A stretch of 64,000 nt of DNA from the NCBI RefSeq assembly GCF_008365375.1, contig NZ_QOKW01000017.1:1-64000 (forward strand). The letters are read 5' to 3'. Origin of the DNA: Roseomonas genomospecies 6 (lineage in GTDB: Bacteria > Pseudomonadota > Alphaproteobacteria > Azospirillales > Azospirillaceae). A model generated the notes under the pieces. It was not told the origin of the DNA and did not search any database. It was given only the letters and a program-made list of their open reading frames with translations. Position numbers and translations under genes: made by a program. Below, piece by piece: positions 41,038 to 50,835 of this stretch. Position 1 is the stretch's first letter. Each line of letters starts with the position of its first letter.

Positions 41038-42351
41038 ATGCGGCTGTCCACCTTCTTCCTGCCGACCCTCAAGGAGACCCCGACCGAGGCGCAGATCGTC
41101 TCGCACCGCCTGATGCTGCGGGCCGGGATGATCCGCCAGACCAGCGCCGGCATCTACGCCTGGCTGCCGCTGGGCCATCGGGTCCTGAAGAAGATCGAGC
41201 AGATCGTCCGCGAGGAGCAGGACGCCGCCGGCGCCCAGGAACTGCTGATGCCGACCATCCAGTCGGCGGAGTTGTGGAAGGAAAGCGGCCGCTACGACGA
41301 TTACGGCAAGGAGATGCTGCGCATCACCGACCGTCACGACCGCGAGATGCTGTTCGGCCCCACGAACGAGGAGATGATCACCGACATCTTCCGCGCCTTC
41401 GTGAAGAGCTACCGCCAGCTTCCGCTGAATCTCTACCACATCCAGTGGAAGTTCCGGGACGAGATCCGCCCCCGTTTCGGCGTGATGCGCGGGCGCGAGT
41501 TCCTGATGAAGGACGCCTACAGCTTCGACATCGACCCGGCCAGCGCCAAGCGCTCCTACCAGAAGATGTTCCTGGCCTATCTGCGCACCTTCGCCCGCAT
41601 GGGGCTGAAGGCGATCCCGATGCGCGCCGACACCGGCCCCATCGGCGGCGACCTGAGCCACGAGTTCATCATCCTGGCCGAGACGGGCGAGAGCGGCGTC
41701 TTCTGCCACAAGGACTGGCTGACCCTGGACGTTCTTCAGAACGCGCCGGGCTTCGACGAGGATCTCCAGCCCTTCTTCGACACCTACACCTCGATCTACG
41801 CGGCGACCGACGAGAAGCACGAGCCTGGCAACTGCCCGGTTCCGGAGTCGGATCTGGTCTCGGCCCGCGGCATCGAGGTCGGCCACATCTTCAACTTCGG
41901 CACCAAATATTCGAAGCCGATGAACGCCGTCGTCGCCGGTCCAGGCGGCGAGCCGGTCCCGGTGGAGATGGGGTCCTACGGCATCGGCGTGTCGCGCCTG
42001 ATGGGCGCCATCATCGAGGCCAGCCACGACGACAACGGCATCATCTGGCCGGACGCCGTAGCGCCCTTCAACGTCGGCCTCGTCAACCTGAAGGTCGGCG
42101 ACGCCGAGACCGATCGGGTTTGCCAGGAGCTGTATTACAAGCTGCGCGCCAACGGGCTGGACGTCCTGTACGACGACCGTGACGACCGCCCGGGCGTGAA
42201 GTTCGCCGATATGGACCTGATCGGCCTGCCGTGGCAGCTCGTCGTCGGGCCGCGCGGCCTGAAGAACGGCGTGGTCGAGCTGAAGCGCCGCGCCACCGGG
42301 GAAAAGCAGGAGCTGTCGGTGGAAAGCGCGCTGGAGAAGCTCTCGGCGTAA
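41038..42351 (+). CDS. proS: Prolyl-tRNA synthetase, short form
   Basis: The class II synthetase charges tRNA-Pro. At 437 residues it is the short alphaproteobacterial type that lacks the editing insert of the E. coli enzyme (about 570 residues). Class II motifs are visible: motif 1 with MIRQTSAGIYAWLPLGHRVL (about residues 28-47), motif 2 with KFRDEIRPRFGVMRGREFLM (about 138-157) and motif 3 in SYGIGVSRLMGA. The C-terminal anticodon-binding domain starts near residue 340. Editing of mischarged Ala-tRNA-Pro must then depend on a separate protein such as YbaK/ProXp, not seen here. Confidence 0.96.
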   Translation: MRLSTFFLPTLKETPTEAQIVSHRLMLRAGMIRQTSAGIYAWLPLGHRVLKKIEQIVREEQDAAGAQELLMPTIQSAELWKESGRYDDYGKEMLRITDRHDREMLFGPTNEEMITDIFRAFVKSYRQLPLNLYHIQWKFRDEIRPRFGVMRGREFLMKDAYSFDIDPASAKRSYQKMFLAYLRTFARMGLKAIPMRADTGPIGGDLSHEFIILAETGESGVFCHKDWLTLDVLQNAPGFDEDLQPFFDTYTSIYAATDEKHEPGNCPVPESDLVSARGIEVGHIFNFGTKYSKPMNAVVAGPGGEPVPVEMGSYGIGVSRLMGAIIEASHDDNGIIWPDAVAPFNVGLVNLKVGDAETDRVCQELYYKLRANGLDVLYDDRDDRPGVKFADMDLIGLPWQLVVGPRGLKNGVVELKRRATGEKQELSVESALEKLSA

Positions 42352-42424
42352 CACCGTGGGGCAGGGGAGCGGCGCCTTGGAAAGCTCGCCCTTTTCCTGC
42401 CACGGTTAAGCACTTATGTTGCGG

Positions 42425-42461
42425 GGCGGCGGGCTGGTTGCGGTCCGCCGCCTTTGCTTTT
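42425..42461 (+). terminator. Terminator after proS
   Basis: GGCGGCGG and CCGCCGCC form an 8-bp stem with a 12-base loop, followed by TTTGCTTTT, 74 bases past the proS stop. Confidence 0.7.
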
Positions 42462-42502
42462 GCCGGGCCTCCGTCGCCCGTTCTTCGCCCATCGGGAGCC
42501 GC

Positions 42503-43750
42503 ATGATCTTCTCCGCCTTCGAACGCATGGTCGCGATGCGCTATCTGCGGGCGCGCCGCCAGGAAGGGTTCATCTCGGTCATCGCCGGATTCTCGCTGCT
42601 GGGCATCGCGCTCGGCGTGGCGACGCTCATCATCGTCATGTCGGTGATGAACGGCTTCCGGGCGGAACTGCTGGGCCGCGTGCTGGGCCTCAACGGCCAT
42701 CTGAACGTCTACAGCGTCCGCGGCGGCCCCTTGCCGGATTACGACCCGCTGGTGCAGCGGCTCCAGGGCGTGCCCGGCGTCGTCGGCGTCACGCCGACGG
42801 TGGAGGGGCAGGCGCTGGTGTCGGTGCGGGGGGTCGCCTCCGGCGCCGTGGTGCGCGGCGTGCGGCCGGAGGATTTCCGGGTGCGGCCGACCCTGTCCCG
42901 CAACATCGTGCGCGGCACGGCGGAGGCCTTCGGCGAGGACAACATTGCCATCGGCATCCGAATGGCGCAGCGGCTTGGGCTGGTGGTCGGCGACCAGCTC
43001 ACCCTGATCGCGCCGCAGGGCAACGTGACGGCGTTCGGCACCGTGCCGCGGATGCGCAGCTTCACCATCGGCGCCGTGTTCGACGTCGGCATGTTCGAAT
43101 ACGACAACAGCTTCATCTTCCTGCCCTTGCCGGAGGCCCAGGCCTTCTTCCGCACCGGCGACGCGGTGACCTCGCTGGAGGTCTTCGTCGATGACCCGAC
43201 CCAGATCCGCGCGGCGCGCGACGCCATCCAGGCGGCGGTGGCCGGGGTGGGGCGGGTGGTGGACTGGCAGCAGTCGAACGCCAGCTTCTTCACCGCGCTC
43301 CAGGTCGAACGCAACGTGATGTTCCTGATCCTGTCGCTCATCATCACCGTGGCGGCCTTCAACATCATCTCCAGCCTCATCATGCTGGTGAAGGACAAGG
43401 GTCGGGACATCGCCATCCTGCGCACCATGGGCGCCACCCGCGGCATGATCATGCGCATCTTCTTCCTGTCCGGCGCCTCCGTGGGGGTGGCGGGAACCCT
43501 GTTGGGGCTGCTGCTGGGCGTGTCCTTCGCCCTGAACATCGAGACGATCCGCCAGGGCATCCAGGCGCTGACCGGGACGAACCTGTTCAACGCCGAGATC
43601 TATTTCCTGTCGCAACTGCCGGCGAAGATCGACTGGTCGGAGGTGATCCAGGTCACCTTCATGGCGCTGGGCCTGTCCTTCGCCGCCACCGTCTACCCGT
43701 CCTGGCGGGCGGCCCGCCTCGATCCGGTGGAGGCCCTGCGCTATGAGTGA
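42503..43750 (+). CDS. lolC: Lipoprotein-releasing system permease (LolC/LolE type)
   Basis: The 415-residue inner-membrane protein releases outer-membrane lipoproteins to LolA together with LolD. It has the MacB/FtsX topology: one N-terminal helix (about residues 24-48), a large periplasmic domain (about 50-270) and three C-terminal helices (about 270-400) around the FtsX-type segment MLVKDKGRDIAILRTMGATR. The ATG at 42503 is set by CGGGAG upstream; the frame is open further back. Only one LolC/E gene is present, so the transporter probably works as a homodimer here. The gene overlaps lolD by eight bases. Confidence 0.94.
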   Translation: MIFSAFERMVAMRYLRARRQEGFISVIAGFSLLGIALGVATLIIVMSVMNGFRAELLGRVLGLNGHLNVYSVRGGPLPDYDPLVQRLQGVPGVVGVTPTVEGQALVSVRGVASGAVVRGVRPEDFRVRPTLSRNIVRGTAEAFGEDNIAIGIRMAQRLGLVVGDQLTLIAPQGNVTAFGTVPRMRSFTIGAVFDVGMFEYDNSFIFLPLPEAQAFFRTGDAVTSLEVFVDDPTQIRAARDAIQAAVAGVGRVVDWQQSNASFFTALQVERNVMFLILSLIITVAAFNIISSLIMLVKDKGRDIAILRTMGATRGMIMRIFFLSGASVGVAGTLLGLLLGVSFALNIETIRQGIQALTGTNLFNAEIYFLSQLPAKIDWSEVIQVTFMALGLSFAATVYPSWRAARLDPVEALRYE

Positions 43751-44438
43751 CGCGATGCTGGAACTGTCGGGAATCGTCCGCACCTTCGAACAGGCGGGGA
43801 CGGAGCTTCAGGTGCTGCGCGGGGCGGAGCTGACCGTGCGTGCGGGCGAGCTGGTGGCGCTGGTCGGTCCGTCGGGGGCCGGCAAGTCCACGCTGCTGCA
43901 CATCGCCGGCCTGCTCGAGCGGCCCACGTCGGGCAGCGTGCGGATCGCCGGGACCGACGTGTCCGTGCTGGACGACGGCAAGCGGACGGAGGTGCGCCGC
44001 CGCTCCATCGGCTTCGTCTACCAGTTCCACCATCTGCTGCCGGAATTCTCCGCGCTGGAGAACATCGTGCTGCCGCAGATGATCAACGGCGTTTCAAAGC
44101 GCACCGCCAGCGAACGCGCGTTGGAGCTTCTGCGCATGGTCGGGCTGGAGCCGCGCGCCGGCCACCGTCCCGCCCGGCTGTCCGGCGGCGAACAGCAGCG
44201 CGTCGCCATCGCCCGCGCGCTCGCCAACGGGCCGGGGCTGCTGATCGCCGACGAGCCGACGGGCAATCTGGACCCGCACACGGCGGACGGCGTGTTCGCC
44301 ATGCTGACCGCCATCGTGCGGCAGGCCCGCGTCGGCGCGCTGATCGCCACCCACAATCTGGAACTGGCGCAGCGCATGGACCGCGTGCTGGAAATGCGCG
44401 ACGGGCTGCTGGTGGAGCACGCACCCAACCCGGCATAG
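43743..44438 (+). CDS. lolD: Lipoprotein-releasing system ATPase LolD
   Basis: The 231-residue ABC ATPase powers the LolC/E permease. The Walker A GPSGAGKST is at about residues 41-49, the signature LSGGEQQR at about 145-152, and the Walker B region LLIADEPTGNLD at about 163-174. The gene overlaps lolC by eight bases, so the two form one operon. Complete and ordinary. Confidence 0.96.
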   Translation: MSDAMLELSGIVRTFEQAGTELQVLRGAELTVRAGELVALVGPSGAGKSTLLHIAGLLERPTSGSVRIAGTDVSVLDDGKRTEVRRRSIGFVYQFHHLLPEFSALENIVLPQMINGVSKRTASERALELLRMVGLEPRAGHRPARLSGGEQQRVAIARALANGPGLLIADEPTGNLDPHTADGVFAMLTAIVRQARVGALIATHNLELAQRMDRVLEMRDGLLVEHAPNPA

Positions 44439-44536
44439 GCGGCAGGAAATCCGTGCACCCTGCCGTTGTCAGATCCGGTGCCGCACCCCACACTCCAGCA
44501 CAGGCTTGGGTTCGGAACCAATCGGGAGGCTGAGGG

Positions 44537-45394
44537 ATGGATCAGAAGATCATCGACCTGTACGACGAGTACACGCACAGACCGCTGCCGCGCCGGGTCT
44601 TCCTGGAACGGCTGGCGATTCTGGCCGGCAGCGCGGCGGCCATTCCCGCCATCCTCTCCCAGATCGAGCCGAACTACGCCTTCGCGGCCGCCGTCCCGGA
44701 GGACGACAAGCGCATCGCCACGGAGCGCGTCACCTACCAGGGGGCGACCGGCGACGTCCAGGCCTACCGGGCGCGCCCGAAGCTGGCGGAGCAGGCGCCG
44801 TCGGTCGTGGTCATCCATGAAAACCGCGGTCTGAACCCGCACATCGAGGACGTGACCCGGCGGCTGGCCGCGGCCGGATTCGTCGCCATGGCGCCGGACC
44901 TGCTGTCCCCGCTGGGCGGCACCCCGCAGGACCCTGACCGCGCCCGCGAGATGATCGGCCAGCTCGACGCCGACAAGACGGTGAACAACCTGATCGCGGC
45001 GATGAGCGACCTCATGGCTTACCGCTATTCCAACGCCAAGGTGGGGGCGATCGGCTTCTGCTGGGGCGGCGGCATGACCAATCGGCTGGCCATCAAGGCA
45101 CCGGACCTGCGGGCGGGCGTCGTCTTCTACGGCCCGTCGCCCGACCCGGCGCTGGTCACCACCATCAAGGCGCCGCTCCAGCTTCACTATGCCGGGCTCG
45201 ACAAGAACGTGAACGCCAAGGTCCCCGCCTACGAGGGCGCTCTGAAGCAGGCGGGCAAGTCCTATGAGCTGTTCATGTACGAGGACGTCAACCACGCCTT
45301 CCACAACGACACGTCGGCGGAGCGCTACAACAAGGAGGCGGCGGATCTCGCCTGGAACCGCTCGGTGGAGTTCCTGAAGAAGAACCTGACCTGA
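44537..45394 (+). CDS. Exported dienelactone-hydrolase-like protein
   Basis: The 285-residue protein has the dienelactone hydrolase fold. The catalytic Cys lies in GAIGFCWGGGM (about residues 170-180), with the Asp/His partners in the C-terminal YEDVNHAFHND. The N-terminus, with PRRVFLERLAILAGSAAAI, resembles a twin-arginine signal, although the pair is less typical than RRxFLK. It may be carboxymethylenebutenolidase-like, but the substrate is not known. The ATG follows CTGAGGG. The stop lies five bases before the convergent EamA stop. Confidence 0.88.
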   Translation: MDQKIIDLYDEYTHRPLPRRVFLERLAILAGSAAAIPAILSQIEPNYAFAAAVPEDDKRIATERVTYQGATGDVQAYRARPKLAEQAPSVVVIHENRGLNPHIEDVTRRLAAAGFVAMAPDLLSPLGGTPQDPDRAREMIGQLDADKTVNNLIAAMSDLMAYRYSNAKVGAIGFCWGGGMTNRLAIKAPDLRAGVVFYGPSPDPALVTTIKAPLQLHYAGLDKNVNAKVPAYEGALKQAGKSYELFMYEDVNHAFHNDTSAERYNKEAADLAWNRSVEFLKKNLT

Positions 45395-45398
45395 TCCG

Positions 45399-46286
45399 TC
45401 AAGGTTGAGTGGTGGCGGGCCGTGGGGAAGGCAGCTTCAGCACGGCCACCGCCAGCCCGGCGAGGACCAGCAGCGCGCCGGCCAGCTTCAGCGGCGTGAA
45501 GCTCTCTCCCAGGAACAGCGCGCTGGAACTCATGCCGAAGACCGGCACCAGCAGGGAAAAGGGCGCCACGAGGCTGGCCGGATGGTGGCGCAGCAGGAAG
45601 CCCCAGGCGGCAAAGCCGAACAGGGTCGCGCCGAAGGCGATGTAGGCCGCCGCCCCGATGCCCAGCGGCGTCAGGTGCGTCAGCGCGTGCCACACCCGGT
45701 CCGGCCCCTCCAGCCCCAGCGACAGCAGGAGCAGCGGGATCGGCGGGACCGCGCTGACCCACAGCATCATGCGGAACAGGTCCGGCGCCTTGGCCTGCTT
45801 CATCAGCAGGTTCGACACGCCCCAGGCAGCGGCGGCGGCGATCACCAGCCCCAGCCCGAGCAGCGAGTCGCCCGCCGGCATTTCCAAGGCGATCAGGCCG
45901 ATGCCGGAGAAGGCCACGGCCATGCCGAGAATCTGCTTCGGGCCGGGCCGTTCGCCCAGCACCACCGCGGCGAACAGGGCGGTGAAAAAGGCCTGCGATT
46001 GCAGCACCAGCGACGACAGCCCCGCCGGCATGCCGATGTCCATGCCGACGAACAGCAGCGAGAACTTCACCACCCCCAGCACCAACCCGATGCCCAGGAT
46101 GAAACGCCAGGGCACCGGCGGGCCGCCGCGCAGACCCAGCACCAGGAGCGGCAAGGCTGCCAGAGCGAAGCGCAGGGCGCAGAACAGGATCGGCGGAAAA
46201 TCCGCGAGGCCGACCTTGATGGCGACGAAGTTGAAGCCCCAGACCGCCGCAACGGCGACGGCAAGAGCGATGTGGGCGGTGCGCAT
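45399..46286 (-). CDS. EamA-family (DMT superfamily) transporter
   Basis: The 295-residue protein has ten membrane helices in two EamA repeats, starting MRTAHIALAVAVAAVWGFNF and ending in a short basic tail. Conserved features include the N-terminal WGFNFVAIK and ALRFALAALPLL. Such proteins export amino acids or other metabolites, or act as drug/metabolite exporters; YedA- and EamA-like members are similar. The substrate cannot be told. It converges on the dienelactone-hydrolase-like gene with only four bases between stops, and follows the lipoprotein gene by 82 bases. Confidence 0.9.
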   Translation of the reverse strand: MRTAHIALAVAVAAVWGFNFVAIKVGLADFPPILFCALRFALAALPLLVLGLRGGPPVPWRFILGIGLVLGVVKFSLLFVGMDIGMPAGLSSLVLQSQAFFTALFAAVVLGERPGPKQILGMAVAFSGIGLIALEMPAGDSLLGLGLVIAAAAAWGVSNLLMKQAKAPDLFRMMLWVSAVPPIPLLLLSLGLEGPDRVWHALTHLTPLGIGAAAYIAFGATLFGFAAWGFLLRHHPASLVAPFSLLVPVFGMSSSALFLGESFTPLKLAGALLVLAGLAVAVLKLPSPRPATTQP

Positions 46287-46368
46287 GCGGGAAGGCTAGT
46301 GGCGCATCCTGCCGCGGTCAACGCGGCACCCCCTGCGCCGCGCGCGGATCAGATCCCCGGACGCCCGC

Positions 46369-46965
46369 TCAACTGTCCGTGTGGAGGATGCGGCACTCGT
46401 CCAGCGCGTTCAGCGCCCAGGAGGAGCCGCCCAGATTCACGTCACCGATGGCCGACCCGCCGCCTTCCCGTTGCAGGGTCACAGCCCGGGACCGCATGAA
46501 GGGTTCGAACAGATCCTCGTATTTCGGCAGCTCGACCGGCACCACGACGCCGCCGTCCGGAAGGGGGCTGGCCTCCAGCGCCATGGTCTCGCCGTCCGGG
46601 AAGATGGCGGTCAGGCGGCTTTCCGTGCCCTTGGCCTGGGCCTGCGGATCGGCGTTCACCAGCATGGCGGCGCTCTTCGCCGTCGCCCGGAAGGAGAGGG
46701 GGGAGGAGTCGTCCGCCCGCGTGGCGTAGCAATAGGCCGAGCCGGTCCTGGTCGCCGGATGAGCCCGCACGACCCAGCCCTTGTTCTGCGCGACGACACG
46801 CCCCGGCGCGTCGGACAGGGGGGATGCGGTCTTCCCGGCGAGCGGCGGCTGAACGGGCGTCGCCACCGGGGCGGGGGCGCCGGTGGTCTGGCAGGCCGTC
46901 AGAAGCATGGCCGCCAGCACCGCGAGGGCGGCACCGGAGCGGATACGGCGCATGGAATGGGTCAT
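46369..46965 (-). CDS. Predicted lipoprotein of unknown function
   Basis: The 198-residue protein has a lipobox: the hydrophobic stretch SGAALAVLAAMLLTACQTTG with LLTAC at about residues 22-26. This would be processed at the Cys and anchored in a membrane. The rest (about 170 residues) is periplasmic, with a Cys in YCYATRAD and another in DECRIL that could pair. It has no family I recognise; it looks like a small DUF of the invasion-associated locus B kind. The ATG at 46965 is chosen because it best fits the signal peptide; an ATG at 46953 is also possible. It is divergent from dnaE. Confidence 0.75.
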   Translation of the reverse strand: MTHSMRRIRSGAALAVLAAMLLTACQTTGAPAPVATPVQPPLAGKTASPLSDAPGRVVAQNKGWVVRAHPATRTGSAYCYATRADDSSPLSFRATAKSAAMLVNADPQAQAKGTESRLTAIFPDGETMALEASPLPDGGVVVPVELPKYEDLFEPFMRSRAVTLQREGGGSAIGDVNLGGSSWALNALDECRILHTDS

Positions 46966-47115
46966 CTCGGATCGTGGCTCTGCCTCTTTGGATAGCACGA
47001 ACACGCATGACCGGGGAATCTTCCCTTACCCCATGGCCGTGTCCGCGCTTGGTCGCTTGCAGTGCCGGGCGGGATGCGCGACGACTAGGGGAGATTTCCC
47101 CGAACGCCGGAACCG

Positions 47116-50100
47116 GTGACCAATCCCGCCATGCCCAACGCCGACTTCATCCACCTGCGCGTCCATTCCGCCTATTCCCTGTCCGAGGGCGCCATCAAGG
47201 TGAAGGAGCTGGTCAAGCTCTGCCAGAAGAAGGGGATGCCGGCGGTCGCCGTGACCGACACCGGCAACCTGTTCGGCGCTCTGGAATTCGCGCTGGCCGC
47301 CGCGGATTCGGGCGTGCAGCCGATCATCGGCACCGTGCTTGGCATCACCCGAGTCGGCCCCGCCGCCGGCAAGCCGGGCCTGCCGGGCAAGGCGGCGGCG
47401 GTTCCCGACCAGCTCGTCCTGCTCTGCCAGACGGAGGAGGGCTACCGGAACCTGATGAAGCTGGTGTCCAAGGCGTTCCTAGAATCGGACCCCATGGCCG
47501 GGCCGCAGATCGCGCTGGACGCGCTGGAAGGCCATTCCGCCGGGCTGATCGCCCTGACCGGCGGCCCCGCCGGATCGGTCGGGCGGCTGCTGGGCGAGGG
47601 GCAGAAGGATTTGGCGCTGGAGGTTCTGGAGCGGCTGAAGCGCCTGTTCCCCGGGCGGCTCTACGTCGAGCTTCAGCGCCACCGCGACCATTTCCAGGTG
47701 ATCGAGGACGCCATCGAGCCGGCGCTGATCGACCTCGCCTACGCCCACGACCTGCCGCTGGTCGCCACCAACGACTGCTATTTCGCGACCGAGGACATGT
47801 ACGAGGCGCACGACGCGCTTCTCTGCATCGCCGAGGGCGCCTACATCGGCCAGACCGAGCGCCGCCGCCTGACCCCCGACCACCGGTTCAAGTCGGCGGA
47901 GGAGATGCGGGAGCTGTTCAAGGACCTGCCGGAAGCGGTGGACAACACGGTCGCCATCGCCAAGCGCTGTTCCTTCCTGCTGAAGCCGATCAAGCCCATC
48001 CTGCCGCCCTTCCCCTGCGAGGGCGGCCGCGACGAGGGTGAGGAATTGCGCGCCCAGTCCCGCGAGGGTCTGGAGATGCGGCTGAACAGCGTCGTCTACA
48101 ACCCCGACATGACGCCGGAGCAGCGCGCGGAGACCCGGAAGAGCTATTTCGAGCGTCTGGAATTCGAGCTGGACGTCATCGTGTCGATGAAGTTCCCCGG
48201 CTACTTCCTGATCGTGTCGGACTTCATCAAATGGGCCAAGGCGCACGACATCCCGGTGGGGCCGGGTCGCGGTTCGGGCGCGGGATCGGTGGTCGCCTGG
48301 GCGCTGACCATCACCGACCTGGACCCGCTGCGCTTCGGCCTGCTGTTCGAGCGGTTCCTGAATCCCGAGCGCGTGTCGATGCCCGACTTCGACGTGGACT
48401 TCTGCCAGGACCGCCGCGAGGAGGTGATCCGCTACGTCCAGGACAAGTACGGCTACGACCGCGTCGCCCAGATCATCACCTTCGGTAAGCTCCAGGCGCG
48501 CGCCGTGCTGCGCGACGTCGGGCGCGTGCTCCAGATGCCCTATGGGCAGGTGGACAAGATCTGCAAGATGGTGCCGAACAACCCGGCCAACCCGGTGACG
48601 CTCCAGCAGGCGCTGGACAGCGAGGAGATGCTACGCCAGGCCCGCGACGGGGACGAGACGGTGGCGCGCCTCGTCAACATCGCGCTGAAGCTGGAAGGTC
48701 TGTACCGCCACGCCTCGACCCACGCCGCGGGCGTGGTGATCGGCGACCGCCCGCTGCACGATCTGGTGCCGCTGTACCGCGATCCGCGCTCCGACATGCC
48801 GGTCACCCAGTTCAACATGAAGTTCGTGGAGCAGGCCGGGCTGGTGAAGTTCGACTTCCTGGGCCTGAAGACGCTCACCGTCCTCAAGACCGCGGTGGAC
48901 CTGATCGAGGACAAGCCGGACCTGACCACGGTCACGCTGGACGACCCCCGAAGCTACGAAATCCTGGGCCGCGCCGAATCGACCGGCGTGTTCCAGTTGG
49001 AAAGTTCGGGCATGCGCGACGTGCTGCGCCGGCTGAAGCCGAACCGGCTGGAGGACATCATCGCGCTGGTGTCGCTCTACCGCCCCGGCCCGATGGACAA
49101 CATCCCCAAATACATCAAGGTGAAGAACGGCGACGAGCCGCCGGACTACATGAACCCGGCCCTGGAACCGATCCTGAAGGAAACCTTCGGGATCATGATC
49201 TACCAGGAGCAGGTCATGCAGATCGCCCAGGTGCTGGCCGGCTATTCGCTGGGCGGCGCCGATCTTCTGCGCCGCGCCATGGGCAAGAAGATCAAGGAGG
49301 AGATGGACAAGGAGCGCGACAAGTTCGTCGTGGGCGCCAAGGACAAGGGCGTGGACCCCGATCAGGCCAGCATGATCTTCGATCAGGTGGCCAAGTTCGC
49401 GGGTTACGGCTTCAACAAGTCGCACGCCGCCGCCTACGCCCTGGTCGCCTATCACACCGCCTATCTGAAGGCGAACCACCCGGTGGAGTTCATGGCGGCG
49501 TCGATGACGCTCGACCTCGGCAACACCGACAAGCTGAACGTCTTCCGCCAGGAGCTGGTGCGGCTGAAGATCAAGCTGCTGACTCCAGACATCAACAAAT
49601 CCGATTCGATCTTCGGGGTGGAGGCGCTGCCCGACGGCACCAAGGCCGTGCGCTACGCGCTGGCCGCCGTGAAGGGTGTGGGCCTGCCCGCCATGAAGGC
49701 GGTGGTGGAGGAGCGGCGCAAGAATGGTCCCTACAAGAGCCTGTTCGACTTCGCGCGGCGCCTCGACCTGAAGACCATCAACAAGCGCCAGTTGGAGAAC
49801 CTGACCTGCGCCGGGGCCTTCGACGGGATCAACCCGAACCGCGCCCAGGTTCACGCGGCGCTGGAGACGCTGATCCGCTACGCCCAGGCCGAGGCGGCGG
49901 AGCGCGACAGCGGAATCGGCAACCTGTTCGGCGGCGCCGGGGGTGGTCTGAAGGAGCCGGACCTGCCCAAGGTGAAGGATTGGGAACCGCTGGAGAAACT
50001 GAAGCACGAGTTCGGCGCCATCGGCTTCTACCTGTCCGCCCACCCGCTGGACGCCTTCGCCGGTCCGCTGGCCCGCATGAAGGTGGTGCGCTCGGCGGAT

Positions 50101-50613
50101 CTGGCCGGGGCGGTGACCGGCGGCGGCTCGACCCGGCGCAGCGTCGCCGGCATCGTGGTCAGCCGGAAGGAGAAGACCGCGAAGTCTGGCAACCGCTTCG
50201 CCTTCGTGGAGCTGTCCGACAGCAGCGGCGGCTACGAGGTGACCGTCTTCTCGGAAGTGCTGGCGACCAACCGCGACCTGCTGGAAGCCGGGCGCCCGGT
50301 TCTGATGACCGTCGATGTCCAGATGAACGGCGAGGACATCCGCCTGACCTGTCAGGAGGTGAAGCCGCTGGAGGACGCCGTCGCCCAGGTCTCGGACGGC
50401 CTGAAGGTGGTGGTGCGCGACGACGCGCCGGTGGAGAGCATCCGCGGCATGCTGGAGCGGCTGGCGCGAGGGAAGGGCAAGATCCACCTGCTGGTCGAGA
50501 TCGACCCGCTGAAGGAGGTGGAGATCCAGCTTCCCGGCTCCTTCAACATCACCAACCAGAGCCGCGCCGCACTGAAGGCCGTGCCGGGCGTGGTGGAGGT
50601 GGTGGAACTGTAA
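47116..50613 (+). CDS. dnaE: DNA polymerase III alpha subunit
   Basis: This replicative polymerase is 1165 residues long. The order is PHP domain (about residues 8-270, with HLRVHSAYSLSEGAIKVKEL), the polymerase core with the Asp triad PDFDVDF near 424-430, the helix-hairpin-helix region (GVFQLESSGM and later), and the OB-fold near residues 1010-1080 (SVAGIVVSRKEKTAKSGNRF). I chose the GTG at 47116 (MTNPAMPNADFIHL); an ATG at 47131 would also fit. It is divergent from a lipoprotein gene and upstream of rpsB. It shows no unusual features. Confidence 0.96.
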   Translation: MTNPAMPNADFIHLRVHSAYSLSEGAIKVKELVKLCQKKGMPAVAVTDTGNLFGALEFALAAADSGVQPIIGTVLGITRVGPAAGKPGLPGKAAAVPDQLVLLCQTEEGYRNLMKLVSKAFLESDPMAGPQIALDALEGHSAGLIALTGGPAGSVGRLLGEGQKDLALEVLERLKRLFPGRLYVELQRHRDHFQVIEDAIEPALIDLAYAHDLPLVATNDCYFATEDMYEAHDALLCIAEGAYIGQTERRRLTPDHRFKSAEEMRELFKDLPEAVDNTVAIAKRCSFLLKPIKPILPPFPCEGGRDEGEELRAQSREGLEMRLNSVVYNPDMTPEQRAETRKSYFERLEFELDVIVSMKFPGYFLIVSDFIKWAKAHDIPVGPGRGSGAGSVVAWALTITDLDPLRFGLLFERFLNPERVSMPDFDVDFCQDRREEVIRYVQDKYGYDRVAQIITFGKLQARAVLRDVGRVLQMPYGQVDKICKMVPNNPANPVTLQQALDSEEMLRQARDGDETVARLVNIALKLEGLYRHASTHAAGVVIGDRPLHDLVPLYRDPRSDMPVTQFNMKFVEQAGLVKFDFLGLKTLTVLKTAVDLIEDKPDLTTVTLDDPRSYEILGRAESTGVFQLESSGMRDVLRRLKPNRLEDIIALVSLYRPGPMDNIPKYIKVKNGDEPPDYMNPALEPILKETFGIMIYQEQVMQIAQVLAGYSLGGADLLRRAMGKKIKEEMDKERDKFVVGAKDKGVDPDQASMIFDQVAKFAGYGFNKSHAAAYALVAYHTAYLKANHPVEFMAASMTLDLGNTDKLNVFRQELVRLKIKLLTPDINKSDSIFGVEALPDGTKAVRYALAAVKGVGLPAMKAVVEERRKNGPYKSLFDFARRLDLKTINKRQLENLTCAGAFDGINPNRAQVHAALETLIRYAQAEAAERDSGIGNLFGGAGGGLKEPDLPKVKDWEPLEKLKHEFGAIGFYLSAHPLDAFAGPLARMKVVRSADLAGAVTGGGSTRRSVAGIVVSRKEKTAKSGNRFAFVELSDSSGGYEVTVFSEVLATNRDLLEAGRPVLMTVDVQMNGEDIRLTCQEVKPLEDAVAQVSDGLKVVVRDDAPVESIRGMLERLARGKGKIHLLVEIDPLKEVEIQLPGSFNITNQSRAALKAVPGVVEVVEL

Positions 50614-50684
50614 GGACCACACCTTTCAAGACGAAGCGGTGCGCGCCGCACCGAATTCTGCCCCAACCAATTGCCAAACCGGTG

Positions 50685-50713
50685 TTGCCAAAGCGGTTGC
50701 GGCGGGCTATGTA
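50685..50713 (+). promoter_or_regulatory. Promoter of rpsB
   Basis: TTGCCA at 50685-50690 and TATGTA at 50708-50713 have a perfect 17-base spacer. They lie about 125 bases before rpsB, leaving a leader long enough for feedback control by S2. Confidence 0.65.
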
Positions 50714-50835
50714 AGCGCCGTCGTCAAAACCTCACGCGGGCTGGCGGTCCCTCGGCTTTACCCCGATGGCCCGATCCGGTGTCCTGTCAAACGGACAGTG
50801 CCCGCGGCGGAGCAACCGGAAAAGGACTTTTCCAA

